NCBI RefSeq assembly: GCF_003576455.2
Contig: NZ_CP032869.1
Location: forward strand, 992,001 to 1,056,000
Length of the DNA stretch: 64,000 nucleotides
Source: Mucilaginibacter celer
Lineage (GTDB): Bacteria > Bacteroidota > Bacteroidia > Sphingobacteriales > Sphingobacteriaceae
Direction: 5' to 3'
A program made the translations under genes and the position numbers. Below, in pieces: positions 35,001 to 44,088 of this stretch; position 1 is the first letter of the stretch; every line of letters begins with the position of its first letter. Under the pieces are notes generated by a model. The model was not told where the DNA came from and ran no database searches. It saw only the letters and a list, made by a program, of their open reading frames with translations.

Positions 35001-35645
35001 ATCGAGATCCCGCTGTTTGCTATCCCATTGGGCCCACGTAGTATCGGCGTGGTGGCAACCATTAACGGCGGGTTGGATTTTAAAGCCAGCGTAGGGCCGG
35101 GGCAGTTAAAAGATGTTTTCGGGCAAATTCAGTTCAATCCTTCGCATCCTGAAGATACGGTGATCTCGGGCGGGGCCAAATTCTCTATCCCGGCTAAGGC
35201 GGGCATCCAGCTACATGCCGATTTGGGTGTGGGCCTGAGTATTGGCGTGGCCAGTGTTACCGGTGGTATTGAGGTGCGGGGTGGTCTGGGTTTGGAGGGA
35301 GAGGCGAGCGCGGCTGTTGATCTGGCCTGGTCGCCAACCAAAGGTTTTGAGTTTAATGCCCTGGGCGAGATAGAGGTACACCCTAAATTCACCTTTGATG
35401 TAAATGCCTTGCTGAGAGCCTCGCTTGATCTGGGCTTGTTCGATATCTCGAAAGAATGGCGTAAAAACCTGGCCTCATTTAGCTATGGTCCTGATCTGCA
35501 GGTGAAAGTGTCGCTGCCTGTTCATTATAAAGACGGCGAACCGTTTGATGTTAAAACCGACGATATAAAAGTTACCTACCCGGATATCAATATCCCCGAA
35601 ATAGCGGGTGGCATAGCCGATAAAGTTAAAGAAGAAATGTTATGA
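32025..35645 (+). CDS. DUF4157 (eCIS core) protein with HNH-like motif and long beta-repeat region; candidate cargo
   Basis: A 1206-aa protein. Residues 1-110: disordered and Thr/Ala-rich, with VQRK and PGDHFEKQADQVADKV, the usual lead-in of eCIS DUF4157 proteins. DUF4157 domain at about 175-255: PLPANTREEMEGAMGTDLSAVRIH, AFTHGNDIYFDSGKYD, and HEVAH (His243-His247), a zinc-peptidase-like HExxH. At 405-440, DVDHKVETQLGG (His408), then GTENFWML and NRSSGSK, resembling HNH/His-Me finger nucleases. From about 640 there are repeated beta segments (FxASGxxxxDIKGVKSAEI). Overlaps the tape measure gene (ATG at 32031 gives a tighter ATGA overlap). Best guess: loaded effector; activity unproven. Confidence 0.75.
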   Translation: MAMKTPQKAAPANTKQAQPGNQQASKDNFFSATHEAEQAKESPFFEGPRVQRKMTVNEPGDHFEKQADQVADKVVQHINQPKTPTATAAATATNSTPATATATATTPAVQKKEDKKEDRQEKEQNSGDKELQRRPIFESDGDPNEGNTLKRSSQAAVPDVSPQTQQKIESSKGGGEPLPANTREEMEGAMGTDLSAVRIHNNSEAAGLSKNLQAQAFTHGNDIYFDSGKYDTQSKQGQHLLAHEVAHTVQQSGGGVQKKAIQRAPTMGVASPVIGAGIKADAANPINTLSQAIFIPSVQIPDLKYNMMPSTSNYTFRKVNGGGKHIDEWNKIAATGGTFATEFETKRQTELGAAATSATYFLTLPNEKKGTSLSHIITGDVAAIQATAARPFWDAAGANVDGGYDVDHKVETQLGGVDGTENFWMLESATNRSSGSKIDKELTAKITLALSTMTMPAGQTAPDVDTIQKTYAITVGSFTKGLPITGQGRGWEKTEIQNGAHLKGLSFLSTAEQNKFKLSDAHRLQLITSERFGAMDGIQVPSGTVQTAGASFDIKGVQRKFGAISTRSAHVEVKDVKYTHQDQPVIMSTGSKGSATLEAFQNNAFLAPVVLADHEITPVPGIYGGRFNKASLKSKLSAGLTAKGFSPITIDDIDLDPGAGFVGFGKINTDVPFIKGSAIDIIFDADGIKIRKVFDTGELKVPPPFKVTASSLEVYAATSGIGVKGMANFEIKGLGKGQVGAKANSAGEFALDGSFDFDSKTFNPAQIKASYANGEFSASGDIGIPAGKVKGLKSAHIKIDYAKGVFNASGTAEPDIKGVKSAEIHVTYANETLVIGGSFVLDENIPGIQSGSGSVEVTRGPDEIYHVKANGIAVPKIPKINSQLTIAYDDGALTIEGKASYTAERVSGDVTVGATNRAIAADGTPSGPAGDKFTAYGSGKLTLKVTDWLQASASVKVTPAGEIEVVGRLELPSAVDIFPQKSIDKQLFKAPTIEIPLFAIPLGPRSIGVVATINGGLDFKASVGPGQLKDVFGQIQFNPSHPEDTVISGGAKFSIPAKAGIQLHADLGVGLSIGVASVTGGIEVRGGLGLEGEASAAVDLAWSPTKGFEFNALGEIEVHPKFTFDVNALLRASLDLGLFDISKEWRKNLASFSYGPDLQVKVSLPVHYKDGEPFDVKTDDIKVTYPDINIPEIAGGIADKVKEEML

Positions 35646-36628
35646 GCAACCAAAGCCAACTAACCGAACTGATAAACCTTGGTGCTATGCACCACCTTAA
35701 CGGCAATTTTGTGGTTGCCGACGAGTACTACGCGAAAGCCGCGGATTTGAATCAGCCAAGTGTAACCCTGCTGAATAACCGGGGCATGCTATTATACCAG
35801 CAACATAAATTTACCGAAGCCTTGCCACTGTTTGAACGGGCTATTGAAATAGATGCGGAGAACGCCACCGCCTGGCTCAATCTTGCCAATACTAAAGTGT
35901 TACTGGCTCAATATGAGGATGCCTATAATGCCTTTAAGCAAAGTATTCGGCTTAAAAATGAGCAGTTTGAAGCCTGGGAAGGGCTTGCTAAATTATATAT
36001 GCTTTCGGCCGATATGGAAAGTGCTGAAACGTGCTGGTTACGGGCCATCGAACTTAGTCCGGCTAATTTAAACCTGTTGATGGGAGTCGCCCAGGTTTAC
36101 CTGTCTACCGGAAAATATAACGAGGCTTTTGATTTGGCAGGGCATGTTTTATCCGAAAATCCACAGCATGGCCGGGCTTGGCAAACCGCAGGGTTGGCGC
36201 AGTTAATGGTAAAAAACTATGCTTCGGCAAAAGCTTACCTCAATCAGTATTTATTGTTTTTTCCTGCGGATGTTGCTGTGCGAAACCATTTGGCCGTAGC
36301 CTGCCTGCAAAGCGGCGATATGCTTGAAGGTGCCGCCGAGTATGAGCGGATATTGGAATATGACCCGGATAATGAAGATGTACGCTTAAATACGGGTGTG
36401 CTTTGTTTGGGTTTTGATCGTTTTGTTGATGCCTTGCAGCATTTTGATCTGCTGCTTGAAAAACATCCGGATAATAACAAAGGGAAGCTATACCGGGGCA
36501 TCGCGTTAGCAAACCTCAGCGAAAAAGCCAGGGCCAGGCAGGTGTTTGAAGATTTGCTGAACAACCAACCCGGCGAATGGGCCGCTCATGCCCAAAAACA
36601 ACTCGATCTGTTAAATAACTTAAACTAA
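35642..36628 (+). CDS. tetratricopeptide repeat protein
   Basis: A 328-aa soluble protein made almost wholly of about nine TPR units (e.g. NNRGMLLYQQHKFTEALPLFERAIEID, AWLNLANTKVLLAQYEDAYNAFKQSI, VRLNTGVLCLGFDRFVDALQHFDLLL). No signal peptide. Its start overlaps the stop of the 1206-aa candidate cargo (ATGA), so the two are made together. TPR proteins commonly act as chaperones or adaptors; a role in loading or holding the cargo is my inference. An immunity role cannot be excluded. Confidence 0.85.
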   Translation: MSNQSQLTELINLGAMHHLNGNFVVADEYYAKAADLNQPSVTLLNNRGMLLYQQHKFTEALPLFERAIEIDAENATAWLNLANTKVLLAQYEDAYNAFKQSIRLKNEQFEAWEGLAKLYMLSADMESAETCWLRAIELSPANLNLLMGVAQVYLSTGKYNEAFDLAGHVLSENPQHGRAWQTAGLAQLMVKNYASAKAYLNQYLLFFPADVAVRNHLAVACLQSGDMLEGAAEYERILEYDPDNEDVRLNTGVLCLGFDRFVDALQHFDLLLEKHPDNNKGKLYRGIALANLSEKARARQVFEDLLNNQPGEWAAHAQKQLDLLNNLN

Positions 36629-36636
36629 CCTATCTC

Positions 36637-37548
36637 ATGAAATCAATCCATACCCGGCAGCCGCTTAACCAGCCACAGGCCGATAAAGCAGAAAAACCTT
36701 TTTTTAACGGCAGCCGCGAAAAAGCCAAACAGGATAACGATGCCTTTTTTCAGGCCCGTAAAATAGATGGTAACCAGGATACCGCCCTCGAGCAGGAAGC
36801 CGATGCCGTTGCCCATAAAGTAACCATGGCGCAGCAGGAACCTACCAAATCATCGCAACGCATGGGCCAGATGAGCGTACAGAAAAAAGGTGCGGATGAA
36901 GAAAAAGATGCCAAGGCCGGGCAGAAAAAGGAGAAGAAAGACGAAAAAGAAGAAGGTAAGCCGCAGAAAAAAGACGAGAAAAAGGAAGAAGAAAAACCAC
37001 AGAAAAAAGAGGAAGAGAAAAAAGATAAAGAGCCGCAGAAAAAGGAAGAGGACAAGAAGGACAAGGAGGGTGTGCAGAAAAAAGAAGAAGAAAAGAAAGA
37101 TAAAGAGCCTCAGAAAAAAGGCGAGGAAGATAAAAAAGACGAAGGCAAGCCGCAGAAAAAAGAAAAAGGCGATGAAAAAGATGATAAGGTCGCCGCGCAA
37201 AAGAAAGAAGAAAAAGGCGGAGGCGTAGAAAAAACGGAAGGAAAGCCCGAGGCACCGGAGGCCAAATTTGATAGGTTACTGAACGAGAGCAAAGGCGGCG
37301 GCAGCCCGCTGCCGGCCAAGGTGCGCGCGCAATTGGAACGCCAGATGAATGCCAATTTTGAGCAGGTAAAGATCCATACCGGGCAGCAGGCGGTTGAGCT
37401 TTGCAACTTATCTAAAGCACATGCCTTTACGCATGGTAATGATGTTTATTTCAATGCCGCCAAGTTTGATCCGGAAAGTACAGCAGGCATGAACCTGTTG
37501 GCGCACGAGTTAACCCATGTTATACAGCAAAACGGTCCGCGTAAATAG
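36637..37548 (+). CDS. second DUF4157 protein with Lys/Glu-rich repeat linker
   Basis: A 303-aa protein in three parts: an N-terminal segment (1-70) with an LEQEADAVAHKV lead-in; a highly charged linker (about 80-215) of Lys/Glu/Asp with a QKK triplet recurring about ten times (PQKKEEEKKDKE-type units); and a C-terminal DUF4157 domain (SPLPAKVRAQLERQMNANFEQVKIHTG, AFTHGNDVYFNAAKF) with HELTH (His290-His294). No toxin domain follows the DUF4157 part, so this may be a core or processing factor rather than cargo. Nucleotide repeats make this stretch prone to slippage. Confidence 0.8.
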   Translation: MKSIHTRQPLNQPQADKAEKPFFNGSREKAKQDNDAFFQARKIDGNQDTALEQEADAVAHKVTMAQQEPTKSSQRMGQMSVQKKGADEEKDAKAGQKKEKKDEKEEGKPQKKDEKKEEEKPQKKEEEKKDKEPQKKEEDKKDKEGVQKKEEEKKDKEPQKKGEEDKKDEGKPQKKEKGDEKDDKVAAQKKEEKGGGVEKTEGKPEAPEAKFDRLLNESKGGGSPLPAKVRAQLERQMNANFEQVKIHTGQQAVELCNLSKAHAFTHGNDVYFNAAKFDPESTAGMNLLAHELTHVIQQNGPRK

Positions 37549-37550
37549 TT

Positions 37551-38879
37551 ATGGTTACAGATTTGAAACAGATAAAAGCGTTATTGCAATATACGGCGGG
37601 CTATCTCAAAGCCAGGCTGCAGGCCGTATTGGGGAGTGAGGTGACTTTTTTACCTCCGTTACTACCCCGGCTAAACCGTGACGGCAGCGGTATCGAAAAG
37701 CTGATTAGCGATTATAACCTGGATAGCAATGAAGTGATCATACTGATGATGGCTTTAGCCCCGCATTTACAGGTTGATTTTTTTGATGAGATCATTCAGC
37801 CCTTTATGCAGGAATCGGGCGATTTTCAGCAACTGGGCGGCGTGCGCAGCCGTAACGGGCGCAGCTTTTTGCCAACCGGGCAAACCGCCGCTTTTATTTT
37901 GGCAGGTGATGACATGGAAAAGCGCCTGGAAATAGCGGCCCTGTTTCACCACCAAAGCAACTTTGCCAAACAGCACATTTTATATCTTGAAGATGTGCCG
38001 GAGGGAGAGCCCGCATTATCCGGCCGGATTGTACTGCAACCGGAATACCTTGAATTGCTGATTACCGGCACGCAATCCATCCCCAAACTAAGCATGAACT
38101 TCCCGGCCCAACACCTCGAAACTACCTATAACTGGGACGACCTGGTGCTTGGCGACACCACCCGCCAGCAAATTGCCGAACTGGAAAACTGGGTAAACTA
38201 TCAGCAGGTTTTAATGACGGATTGGGGCATGGAACGCAAGCTGAAACCGGGCTACCGGGCTCTATTCCATGGGCCGCCGGGAACGGGTAAAACACTTACG
38301 GCTTCGTTGTTAGGTAAATACACCGGCAAGCATGTATTCAGGATCGATCTATCCATGATCGTATCCAAATTTATAGGTGAGACCGAAAAAAATCTATCCA
38401 AGTTATTCGAGAAGGCCGATAATAAAAACTGGATCCTGTTTTTTGACGAAGCCGACGCGTTGTTTGGCAAGCGTACCAATGTAAAAGACGCGCATGATAA
38501 ATATGCCAACCAGGAAGCCTCATACCTGCTGCAAAGGGTTGAACAACACAACGGATTGGTGATATTGGCTACCAACTTTAAAAACAATATCGACGAGGCC
38601 TTTATGCGCCGCTTTCAGTCGGTTATCCATTTCCCGCTACCCAATGCCGAGGAAAGGCATATCATCTGGCAGAAAACATTTCCACCCAAGGCCAATCTTA
38701 ACGGGCATATAAACCTCGAGCAAATTTCGCGTAAGTATGAACTGAGCGGGTCGGGTATTTTAAATGTGGTGCAGTTTGCCTGCCTGCAAATGCTGGCCCG
38801 TAAGGAAGCTAAAATCTCCAACGAGTTGATTTTAGAAGGGATTGAGCGGGAGTATACTAAAGAGAACCGGGTTTGGTAA
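37551..38879 (+). CDS. AAA+ ATPase of the eCIS (Afp15/Pvc15-like)
   Basis: A 442-aa protein with an N-terminal eCIS-specific region (1-200) and an AAA+ module: Walker A GPPGTGKT (about 240-247), Walker B ILFFDEADALFGKR (about 290-303), sensor ATN (about 340) and an arginine-rich FMRRFQSVIHFPLP second region. The family ATPase is conserved in eCIS but not in phages and is thought to help assembly or cargo loading. It is the last gene of the operon, 2 bp after the DUF4157 gene. Confidence 0.93.
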   Translation: MVTDLKQIKALLQYTAGYLKARLQAVLGSEVTFLPPLLPRLNRDGSGIEKLISDYNLDSNEVIILMMALAPHLQVDFFDEIIQPFMQESGDFQQLGGVRSRNGRSFLPTGQTAAFILAGDDMEKRLEIAALFHHQSNFAKQHILYLEDVPEGEPALSGRIVLQPEYLELLITGTQSIPKLSMNFPAQHLETTYNWDDLVLGDTTRQQIAELENWVNYQQVLMTDWGMERKLKPGYRALFHGPPGTGKTLTASLLGKYTGKHVFRIDLSMIVSKFIGETEKNLSKLFEKADNKNWILFFDEADALFGKRTNVKDAHDKYANQEASYLLQRVEQHNGLVILATNFKNNIDEAFMRRFQSVIHFPLPNAEERHIIWQKTFPPKANLNGHINLEQISRKYELSGSGILNVVQFACLQMLARKEAKISNELILEGIEREYTKENRVW

Positions 38880-39354
38880 AGCTCTGAAAAAGAATGTCCG
38901 CTTGTTTTTGTCTGAACCCGAATTTGTCGAATTTATGGAATGGACAAAACGCGAAGCAAATTCGATGAATTCTCATAATTCCTTAAAATTCGAGTTCAGA
39001 CAAAACCATACGACCAATAAACGCAATACGCTAAACATCCCATTCGCCTTGTTTTGCAATTTTATTCGCTGTAAAAATAATGTCACACCCAACTCATCAA
39101 AGGATAATCCATACAACAAAAACCGTAAAAAATACATTGGATTCGGTACCCACAACCGATAGTTTTAATCAAACTGAAGTGATACTTTTCTTAATAGCCG
39201 CACCTTAAACGCATACCAAATAAATAAGGCTGATTTGACCAAAAATGAATAAATTTACTGATCAAAACCTGTCATAGTTCCGCTGTATTTACCGGGGTGA
39301 GCAGGGTTGTTGGGTTGTTTATAAGTGTCTTTTTTACAATAAAATACGCTGTTC
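38880..39354. other. intergenic region with an inverted-repeat element
   Basis: The first part (38907-39006) is an inverted repeat: TTTTGTCTGAACCCGAATTTG...CAAATTC at the left and AAAATTCGAGTTCAGACAAAA at the right, related to the element at 10491-10628. It may terminate the eCIS operon. The remaining ~350 bp is AT-rich with no gene or convincing promoter seen; it holds the leader of the kinase gene. Confidence 0.6.
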
Positions 39355-41670
39355 ATGTTTAAATATATAACGTTATGTTTTATTGTTGTTTTTTTTGCGA
39401 CAGGCTCGCTGGCGCAAAAAAAGATGGACGTTGCTACCATTAAACTAAGTCTCGATAATCAAAAAAATAAGGTAGATACCAATACCATTAAACTGCAGAT
39501 CAGGCTCGGGAGTTATTACCTCAATAAAATAGGCGATCATAAAGAGGTTCTGGACAGCGGTATAACCGCTTTTAATAAAGCCATACAAATGAGTATGGCT
39601 ATCCGGTCAATAAAATGGCTTAACGAGGCCCTGATGCTTAAAGGCGCGGCATACTTTAAACAAACCGATTTAAAACAGGGTAAGGCTGCTTTTATGCAGG
39701 TAGTTAGCTATTACCGCAAAACCGGCGATACCTATGCCGAAGGCCAAACCTGGGCACGCCTGGGCGATAATATTTCGGTTGATCTTACGGATGCGCAAGC
39801 TATTCCTGATAAAATAAGCAGCTACGGGCAGGCCCGCGCTTTATTTAAGCAAAACGGCAAAAAAGTAGATGAGGCCGATATGATCCGCAGTATTGCCGAT
39901 ATCCATCTCAACCAAAAAAAGCTTGATCTTGCCGAGGGCGAACTGAAGCAGGCTTTGAAACAATATCAATCTGTTGGTTATAAGCGGTTGGCTACTACCT
40001 ATCATTCTCTTGCCGAAATAAGCAAGCAAAAAATCGATCTGCACAATGAACTTCGTTACAGGTTGGAAGTAATTAAAACCATGGAAGGAACAGCCGATAC
40101 CGCCCTGGCCGATTTTTATTACGCGAAAGTAGCCCTGGTTTATGCCGATCTGAACAAGTACGATCAAAGCCTTACGTACATCCTCAAATCGGCCGAAATA
40201 TTAAAACAGCGCAAGCAATACGAGGATTTTTACGGTTACCTGAGCCTCATTATTTACGATTATATTACGGCAAAGCGCCCGAAAGAGGCATTGGCCTACC
40301 TGAAAAAAGCGGTAAATGATGTACCGCCGGTTATTCTTGCGCAACAGGTGGATATGTACGAGGCATTCGGTAATATTTACGTGGCCCTGAAAGATTACCC
40401 CAAGGCCGAGCTGTATTACCTGAAGATGATGGAGGTGTATAAAACAACCACCTTTAATAAAGATTTTTACACTACCAACGAGCAAATGGTGACCGATTTT
40501 GTTCACTATAATGAAACCATGGGTGGTTTTTACCTGCTCACCCGGCAGTTTAAAAAGGCGGGCGTTTATACCGAACAAATCCTGAAGTTAAAGCCCGAAT
40601 CTATCCGGCCAATTACGCTTACCAAAATACACCGGATGCAGTTTAGGGTTGATTCGGCGGCTGGTAATTATGTATCGGCTATAAAGCATTTCGAGATCAA
40701 TAAACGGATTGACGATTCGCTGTTTAACGCTATTAAAAATAAACAGATAGAAGAGCTTGATTTTACTTATAAAACCAACGCTACAAAGCAGCAAATAAAA
40801 CTTTTGCAAATGCAAACCAACAGCCAGAAGGCCGAGATCCAAAAAGCCAATATGCAGCGTAATATCACCTTTGCGGGTGTGGCCATGCTGCTTGCCATAG
40901 CCGGGTTTGCGTTTAACGGCTACAGGCTTAAACAGCAAAGTAACCGTCAATTGCAACTAAAGCAGGCGGAAATTAATGCGCAAAATACCTCGCTGCAAAA
41001 GCTTGTTCACGAAAAAGATAACCTGCTTGATGAAAAAGACTGGCTGTTGAAAGAGGTGCATCACCGGGTAAAAAACAACCTGCAAATTGTAATGAGCCTG
41101 CTTAACACGCAATCGGCATTTTTAAAAAACAACGCGGCGCTGGCTGCCATTCGCGAAAGCCAGAACCGGGTGCAGGCCATAGCTTTAATTCACCAAAAGT
41201 TGTATAGCAATTCGGGCGTGGCTTATATCGATATGTCGGTGTATATTAATGAACTGATCAGTTACCTGGCCGATTGCTATAATCCATCAGGCCGGGGCAT
41301 CCGTTTTGAGCAAACAGTTCAGCCCATAAAACTTGATGTTGGCCAGGCGGTGCCGGTTGGTCTTATTTTAAATGAGGCTATAACCAACTCCATTAAATAC
41401 GCGTTTGAAGGGCGTGGCGGTGAAATAAAAATAGCCCTGCAACTTGCCGAAGAAACTATTGTACTCACCATAGCCGATAACGGGAACGGATTGCCGCCGG
41501 GCTTTGATGTACGCCAGGCAAACTCACTGGGTATGGAGATGATGAAAGCCCTGAGCAAACAGCTTGGCGGCTATTTTAAAATTGAGAATTGCCAGGGCGC
41601 CGTTATTACGGTTGAGTTTAAAGCCGAGACCATATTAAGCAAGATAGAAACAAATACTTTATATAGTTAA
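39355..41670 (+). CDS. TPR sensor histidine kinase (HisKA_2 family)
   Basis: A 771-aa membrane kinase. A signal peptide (1-20) is followed by a large, presumably periplasmic, TPR region (about 30-480), a coiled stretch, one membrane helix (about 503-522, [17 protein letters not shown]), a second short coiled coil, then the HisKA_2 box [21 protein letters not shown] (His569/570) and an HATPase domain with [21 protein letters not shown] and LGMEMM. It lies 7 bp before a sigma-54 response regulator, its obvious partner. Adjacency to the eCIS operon suggests, but does not prove, control of it. Confidence 0.92.
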   Translation: MFKYITLCFIVVFFATGSLAQKKMDVATIKLSLDNQKNKVDTNTIKLQIRLGSYYLNKIGDHKEVLDSGITAFNKAIQMSMAIRSIKWLNEALMLKGAAYFKQTDLKQGKAAFMQVVSYYRKTGDTYAEGQTWARLGDNISVDLTDAQAIPDKISSYGQARALFKQNGKKVDEADMIRSIADIHLNQKKLDLAEGELKQALKQYQSVGYKRLATTYHSLAEISKQKIDLHNELRYRLEVIKTMEGTADTALADFYYAKVALVYADLNKYDQSLTYILKSAEILKQRKQYEDFYGYLSLIIYDYITAKRPKEALAYLKKAVNDVPPVILAQQVDMYEAFGNIYVALKDYPKAELYYLKMMEVYKTTTFNKDFYTTNEQMVTDFVHYNETMGGFYLLTRQFKKAGVYTEQILKLKPESIRPITLTKIHRMQFRVDSAAGNYVSAIKHFEINKRIDDSLFNAIKNKQIEELDFTYKTNATKQQIKLLQMQTNSQKAEIQKANMQRNITFAGVAMLLAIAGFAFNGYRLKQQSNRQLQLKQAEINAQNTSLQKLVHEKDNLLDEKDWLLKEVHHRVKNNLQIVMSLLNTQSAFLKNNAALAAIRESQNRVQAIALIHQKLYSNSGVAYIDMSVYINELISYLADCYNPSGRGIRFEQTVQPIKLDVGQAVPVGLILNEAITNSIKYAFEGRGGEIKIALQLAEETIVLTIADNGNGLPPGFDVRQANSLGMEMMKALSKQLGGYFKIENCQGAVITVEFKAETILSKIETNTLYS

Positions 41671-41677
41671 TTTACTT

Positions 41678-43627
41678 ATGAGCAGAAAAATATTAATAGT
41701 TGAGGATGAATCGCTGGTGGCGTACGACTTGAAATTAATATTGACACGCGCAGGATACCGGGTTTGTGGTATTGCCGATTCGGTGGCCGAAGCACTGGAA
41801 ATTATTGAAGAGCAAAAGCCCGAAATGGTGTTGCTCGATATATTTTTAAAAGGAAATTTAAACGGTATTGACCTGGCCGGTATCCTCACATCAAAAAATA
41901 TTGCCTTTGTTTACCTCTCGGCTAATTTCCAGGAAAGTATTCTGGAAAAGGCAAAAGCCACCCAGCCTTATGGTTTCCTGGTTAAACCCTTCCGCGAAAA
42001 AGAATTGTTGATTACGCTTGATGTTGCTTTTTACCGTCACCAAAACAGCATCGAATCAAAATTACGCCGGGAACAGGCGCTGGAGCAGGTTTTTAAAAAT
42101 ATAGTGGCCGAGCCTATAACCTGGAAACAGAAACTGCTTAAAATTTCGACAAGTTTACAGCCACATGCCCCCTTCGATTATTTAACTATTATTGTTAAAA
42201 CCGCCGCCGGCTTCTCTGAAGAAGCCATTTCATTTTTACGTACAGGTTTTGATGAATACCAGGTTATTGGCACCGACGAGTTTTTAAATGTAACCAAAGT
42301 TAGTAAAGCCCAGTTAAAACAAATGCAGGCTGATAGTCCGCTGGTTACTAAAACCGGTTTTTATAACGGGGCCGATTTTATCAGGCTGCAATCGCAGTTT
42401 CCGGTTAAAAAGCTGCTGGCGCATTCCTTTAACATGCAATCGTTTTTGGCAATACCTTTAATTACTTCGAAGGGCGATAACATATCGTTTTCGTTTTACA
42501 GCCGCAAAGCCGATTGTTATAGTAATGATCATGCTGTACTGCTGGATAGGTTGCACCGGTCGCTCTTAACCGCCATTGAAGAGATTATGCCGGTAGACCA
42601 CAGCGAAATAGAGGCTGCAAAAAATGATAAGTATGCAGGCAAAGAATTGACTGAAAAAAATAAAGCAGCGGGCTTTCAGGGTATTATCGGCAAAAGCCAC
42701 CAGATGCTCACCGTGCTTGATCATATTGGCATAGTGGCCCCGCTTGATACATCGGTGTTGGTTTTAGGTGAAAGCGGTACAGGCAAGGAACGTATTGCAA
42801 AAAGCATTCATTATTTATCGCCCCGTAAAAATAAGCCCCTTGTGGTGGTTAATTGCGCCTCTATGCCGGCTACCCTCATCGAATCGGAATTATTTGGGCA
42901 CGAAAAGGGAGCTTTTACCGGGGCTGTTGAAAAGCGTACAGGCAAATTTGAACTGGCCGATGGCGGCACCATTTTTTTGGATGAGATAGGTGAGATGCCT
43001 GCGGAGCTGCAGGTAAAGCTGCTGCGTGTTTTGCAGGAGCAGGAAATTGAACGTATTGGCGGCAAGGGGCCCATCAAAATAGATGTGCGCATAGTAGCTG
43101 CTACCAACCGCAATCTTGAAAAAGAGGTTGAGGAAGGCCGTTTCAGGCTTGATCTGTATTATCGCTTATTTGTGTTTCCGATTATTATACCGCCCTTACG
43201 CGAGCGTAAAGACGATATCCCGGTTTTAGCCAATCATTTTTTAGACCGTTACGCGCAAAAAAGCGGGAAGAAAATTACCGGTATATCAACCGATGTTATG
43301 GCGCAATTGCGTGATTACCACTGGCCCGGCAATGTTCGCGAACTGGAGCATTTTATAGAGCGAAGCGTATTACTTACCGATGGCCCCCTGATTAAACAGG
43401 CTTACCTGCCCAAAATGCAAAATAAAAAGGAGAGCCCCGTTTATGAAGATGCAGCTACCGACCGGTTAAAAACCATTGATGAACACGCACGAGAGCATAT
43501 TTTGGAAGTTTTAAGGCGTTGTAACGGAAAGATAAGCGGAAAGGATGGGGCGGCTTCAAAGCTGGGCTTGCCGCCGTCAACATTGCATTCAAAAATGCAG
43601 AAGCTGGGGATAAAGAAGTGGGAGTAG
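41678..43627 (+). CDS. sigma-54-dependent response regulator (REC-GAF-like-AAA-HTH)
   Basis: A 649-aa enhancer-binding protein. REC domain at 1-120 with phospho-acceptor Asp54 (VLLDIF) and acidic pair Glu9/Asp10. The middle (about 130-310) looks like a GAF-type sensor insertion. The AAA+ sigma-54 domain begins near 335 with Walker A GESGTGKE and carries GAFTGA, the loop that contacts sigma-54, and FLDEIGEM. A Fis-type HTH closes the protein ([34 protein letters not shown]). Partner of the upstream kinase. Confidence 0.93.
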   Translation: MSRKILIVEDESLVAYDLKLILTRAGYRVCGIADSVAEALEIIEEQKPEMVLLDIFLKGNLNGIDLAGILTSKNIAFVYLSANFQESILEKAKATQPYGFLVKPFREKELLITLDVAFYRHQNSIESKLRREQALEQVFKNIVAEPITWKQKLLKISTSLQPHAPFDYLTIIVKTAAGFSEEAISFLRTGFDEYQVIGTDEFLNVTKVSKAQLKQMQADSPLVTKTGFYNGADFIRLQSQFPVKKLLAHSFNMQSFLAIPLITSKGDNISFSFYSRKADCYSNDHAVLLDRLHRSLLTAIEEIMPVDHSEIEAAKNDKYAGKELTEKNKAAGFQGIIGKSHQMLTVLDHIGIVAPLDTSVLVLGESGTGKERIAKSIHYLSPRKNKPLVVVNCASMPATLIESELFGHEKGAFTGAVEKRTGKFELADGGTIFLDEIGEMPAELQVKLLRVLQEQEIERIGGKGPIKIDVRIVAATNRNLEKEVEEGRFRLDLYYRLFVFPIIIPPLRERKDDIPVLANHFLDRYAQKSGKKITGISTDVMAQLRDYHWPGNVRELEHFIERSVLLTDGPLIKQAYLPKMQNKKESPVYEDAATDRLKTIDEHAREHILEVLRRCNGKISGKDGAASKLGLPPSTLHSKMQKLGIKKWE

Positions 43628-43828
43628 ATAAAATAAATGACTTCTCAAACGGATGTATATTATTAGGCTATAAACCAAATCAACAGGTAAAACCTTAGTT
43701 ATTCTTACCCGAATGGCTGGCTTTGTTTCTTTTCTTCCCTAATTTATAAATAAATGTTAAATATTTTGATTAAAAAGAAAATATGTCAATTGTTATGAGT
43801 ATATTGCACACTTATTAACAATAATAAA

Positions 43829-44017
43829 ATGCAAGGAATAGTAAAATTTTTTAATGAAACAAAAGGTTTCGGATTTATCACACCAGATGCTGGTGGCAAC
43901 GAGATATTTGTTCATTCAACAGGTCTGATTGACAACATTCGCGAAAACATCGCTGTTAGTTATGACGTTGAAGAAGGTCGTAAAGGCCCAAACGCAGTAA
44001 ATGTTAAAGTAGCTTAA
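43829..44017 (+). CDS. cold-shock protein (CspA family)
   Basis: A 62-aa single cold-shock domain with both RNP motifs, KGFGFIT (RNP1) and EIFVHST (RNP2), and the opening QGIVKFFNETKG. It binds single-stranded RNA/DNA and melts RNA hairpins. A 200-nt AT-rich gap upstream could hold a long leader. An intrinsic terminator follows immediately (44040-44069), before a second cold-shock-domain gene. Confidence 0.95.
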   Translation: MQGIVKFFNETKGFGFITPDAGGNEIFVHSTGLIDNIRENIAVSYDVEEGRKGPNAVNVKVA

Positions 44018-44039
44018 TACACTATATAATCATTGTGAG

Positions 44040-44069
44040 AGCATCCCCCATTCGGGGGATGCTTTTTTT
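44040..44069 (+). terminator. intrinsic terminator between the two cold-shock genes
   Basis: AGCATCCCCC (44040-44049) pairs perfectly with GGGGGATGCT (44054-44063) across a 4-nt loop, followed by seven T residues. It ends the first gene 20 nt after its stop. The second gene starts 20 nt further on, with no promoter recognised between them. Confidence 0.9.
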
Positions 44070-44088
44070 GTTACACTTAATCAAAAAC

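Noticed and set aside
36842..37255. Long hydrophobic or Lys/Arg-rich open frames on other strands and frames
   Set aside because: They are by-products of the repetitive AAA/GAA-rich linker of the DUF4157 gene; only the frame carrying QKK units joins to recognisable domains.
10837..38879. Prophage or R-type pyocin
   Set aside because: Sheath, tube and baseplate genes fit a phage tail, but there is no capsid, portal, terminase, holin, lysin or integrase, and the DUF4157, CIS tape measure and Pvc15-type ATPase genes are specific to eCIS.
10837..38879. Type VI secretion system
   Set aside because: VgrG-like and PAAR proteins are present, but no TssJ/L/M membrane complex, TssB/C split sheath or ClpV is seen.
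44035..44088. Longer start for the second cold-shock protein (GTG at 44035)
   Set aside because: It would translate through the terminator hairpin and adds residues unlike the family.
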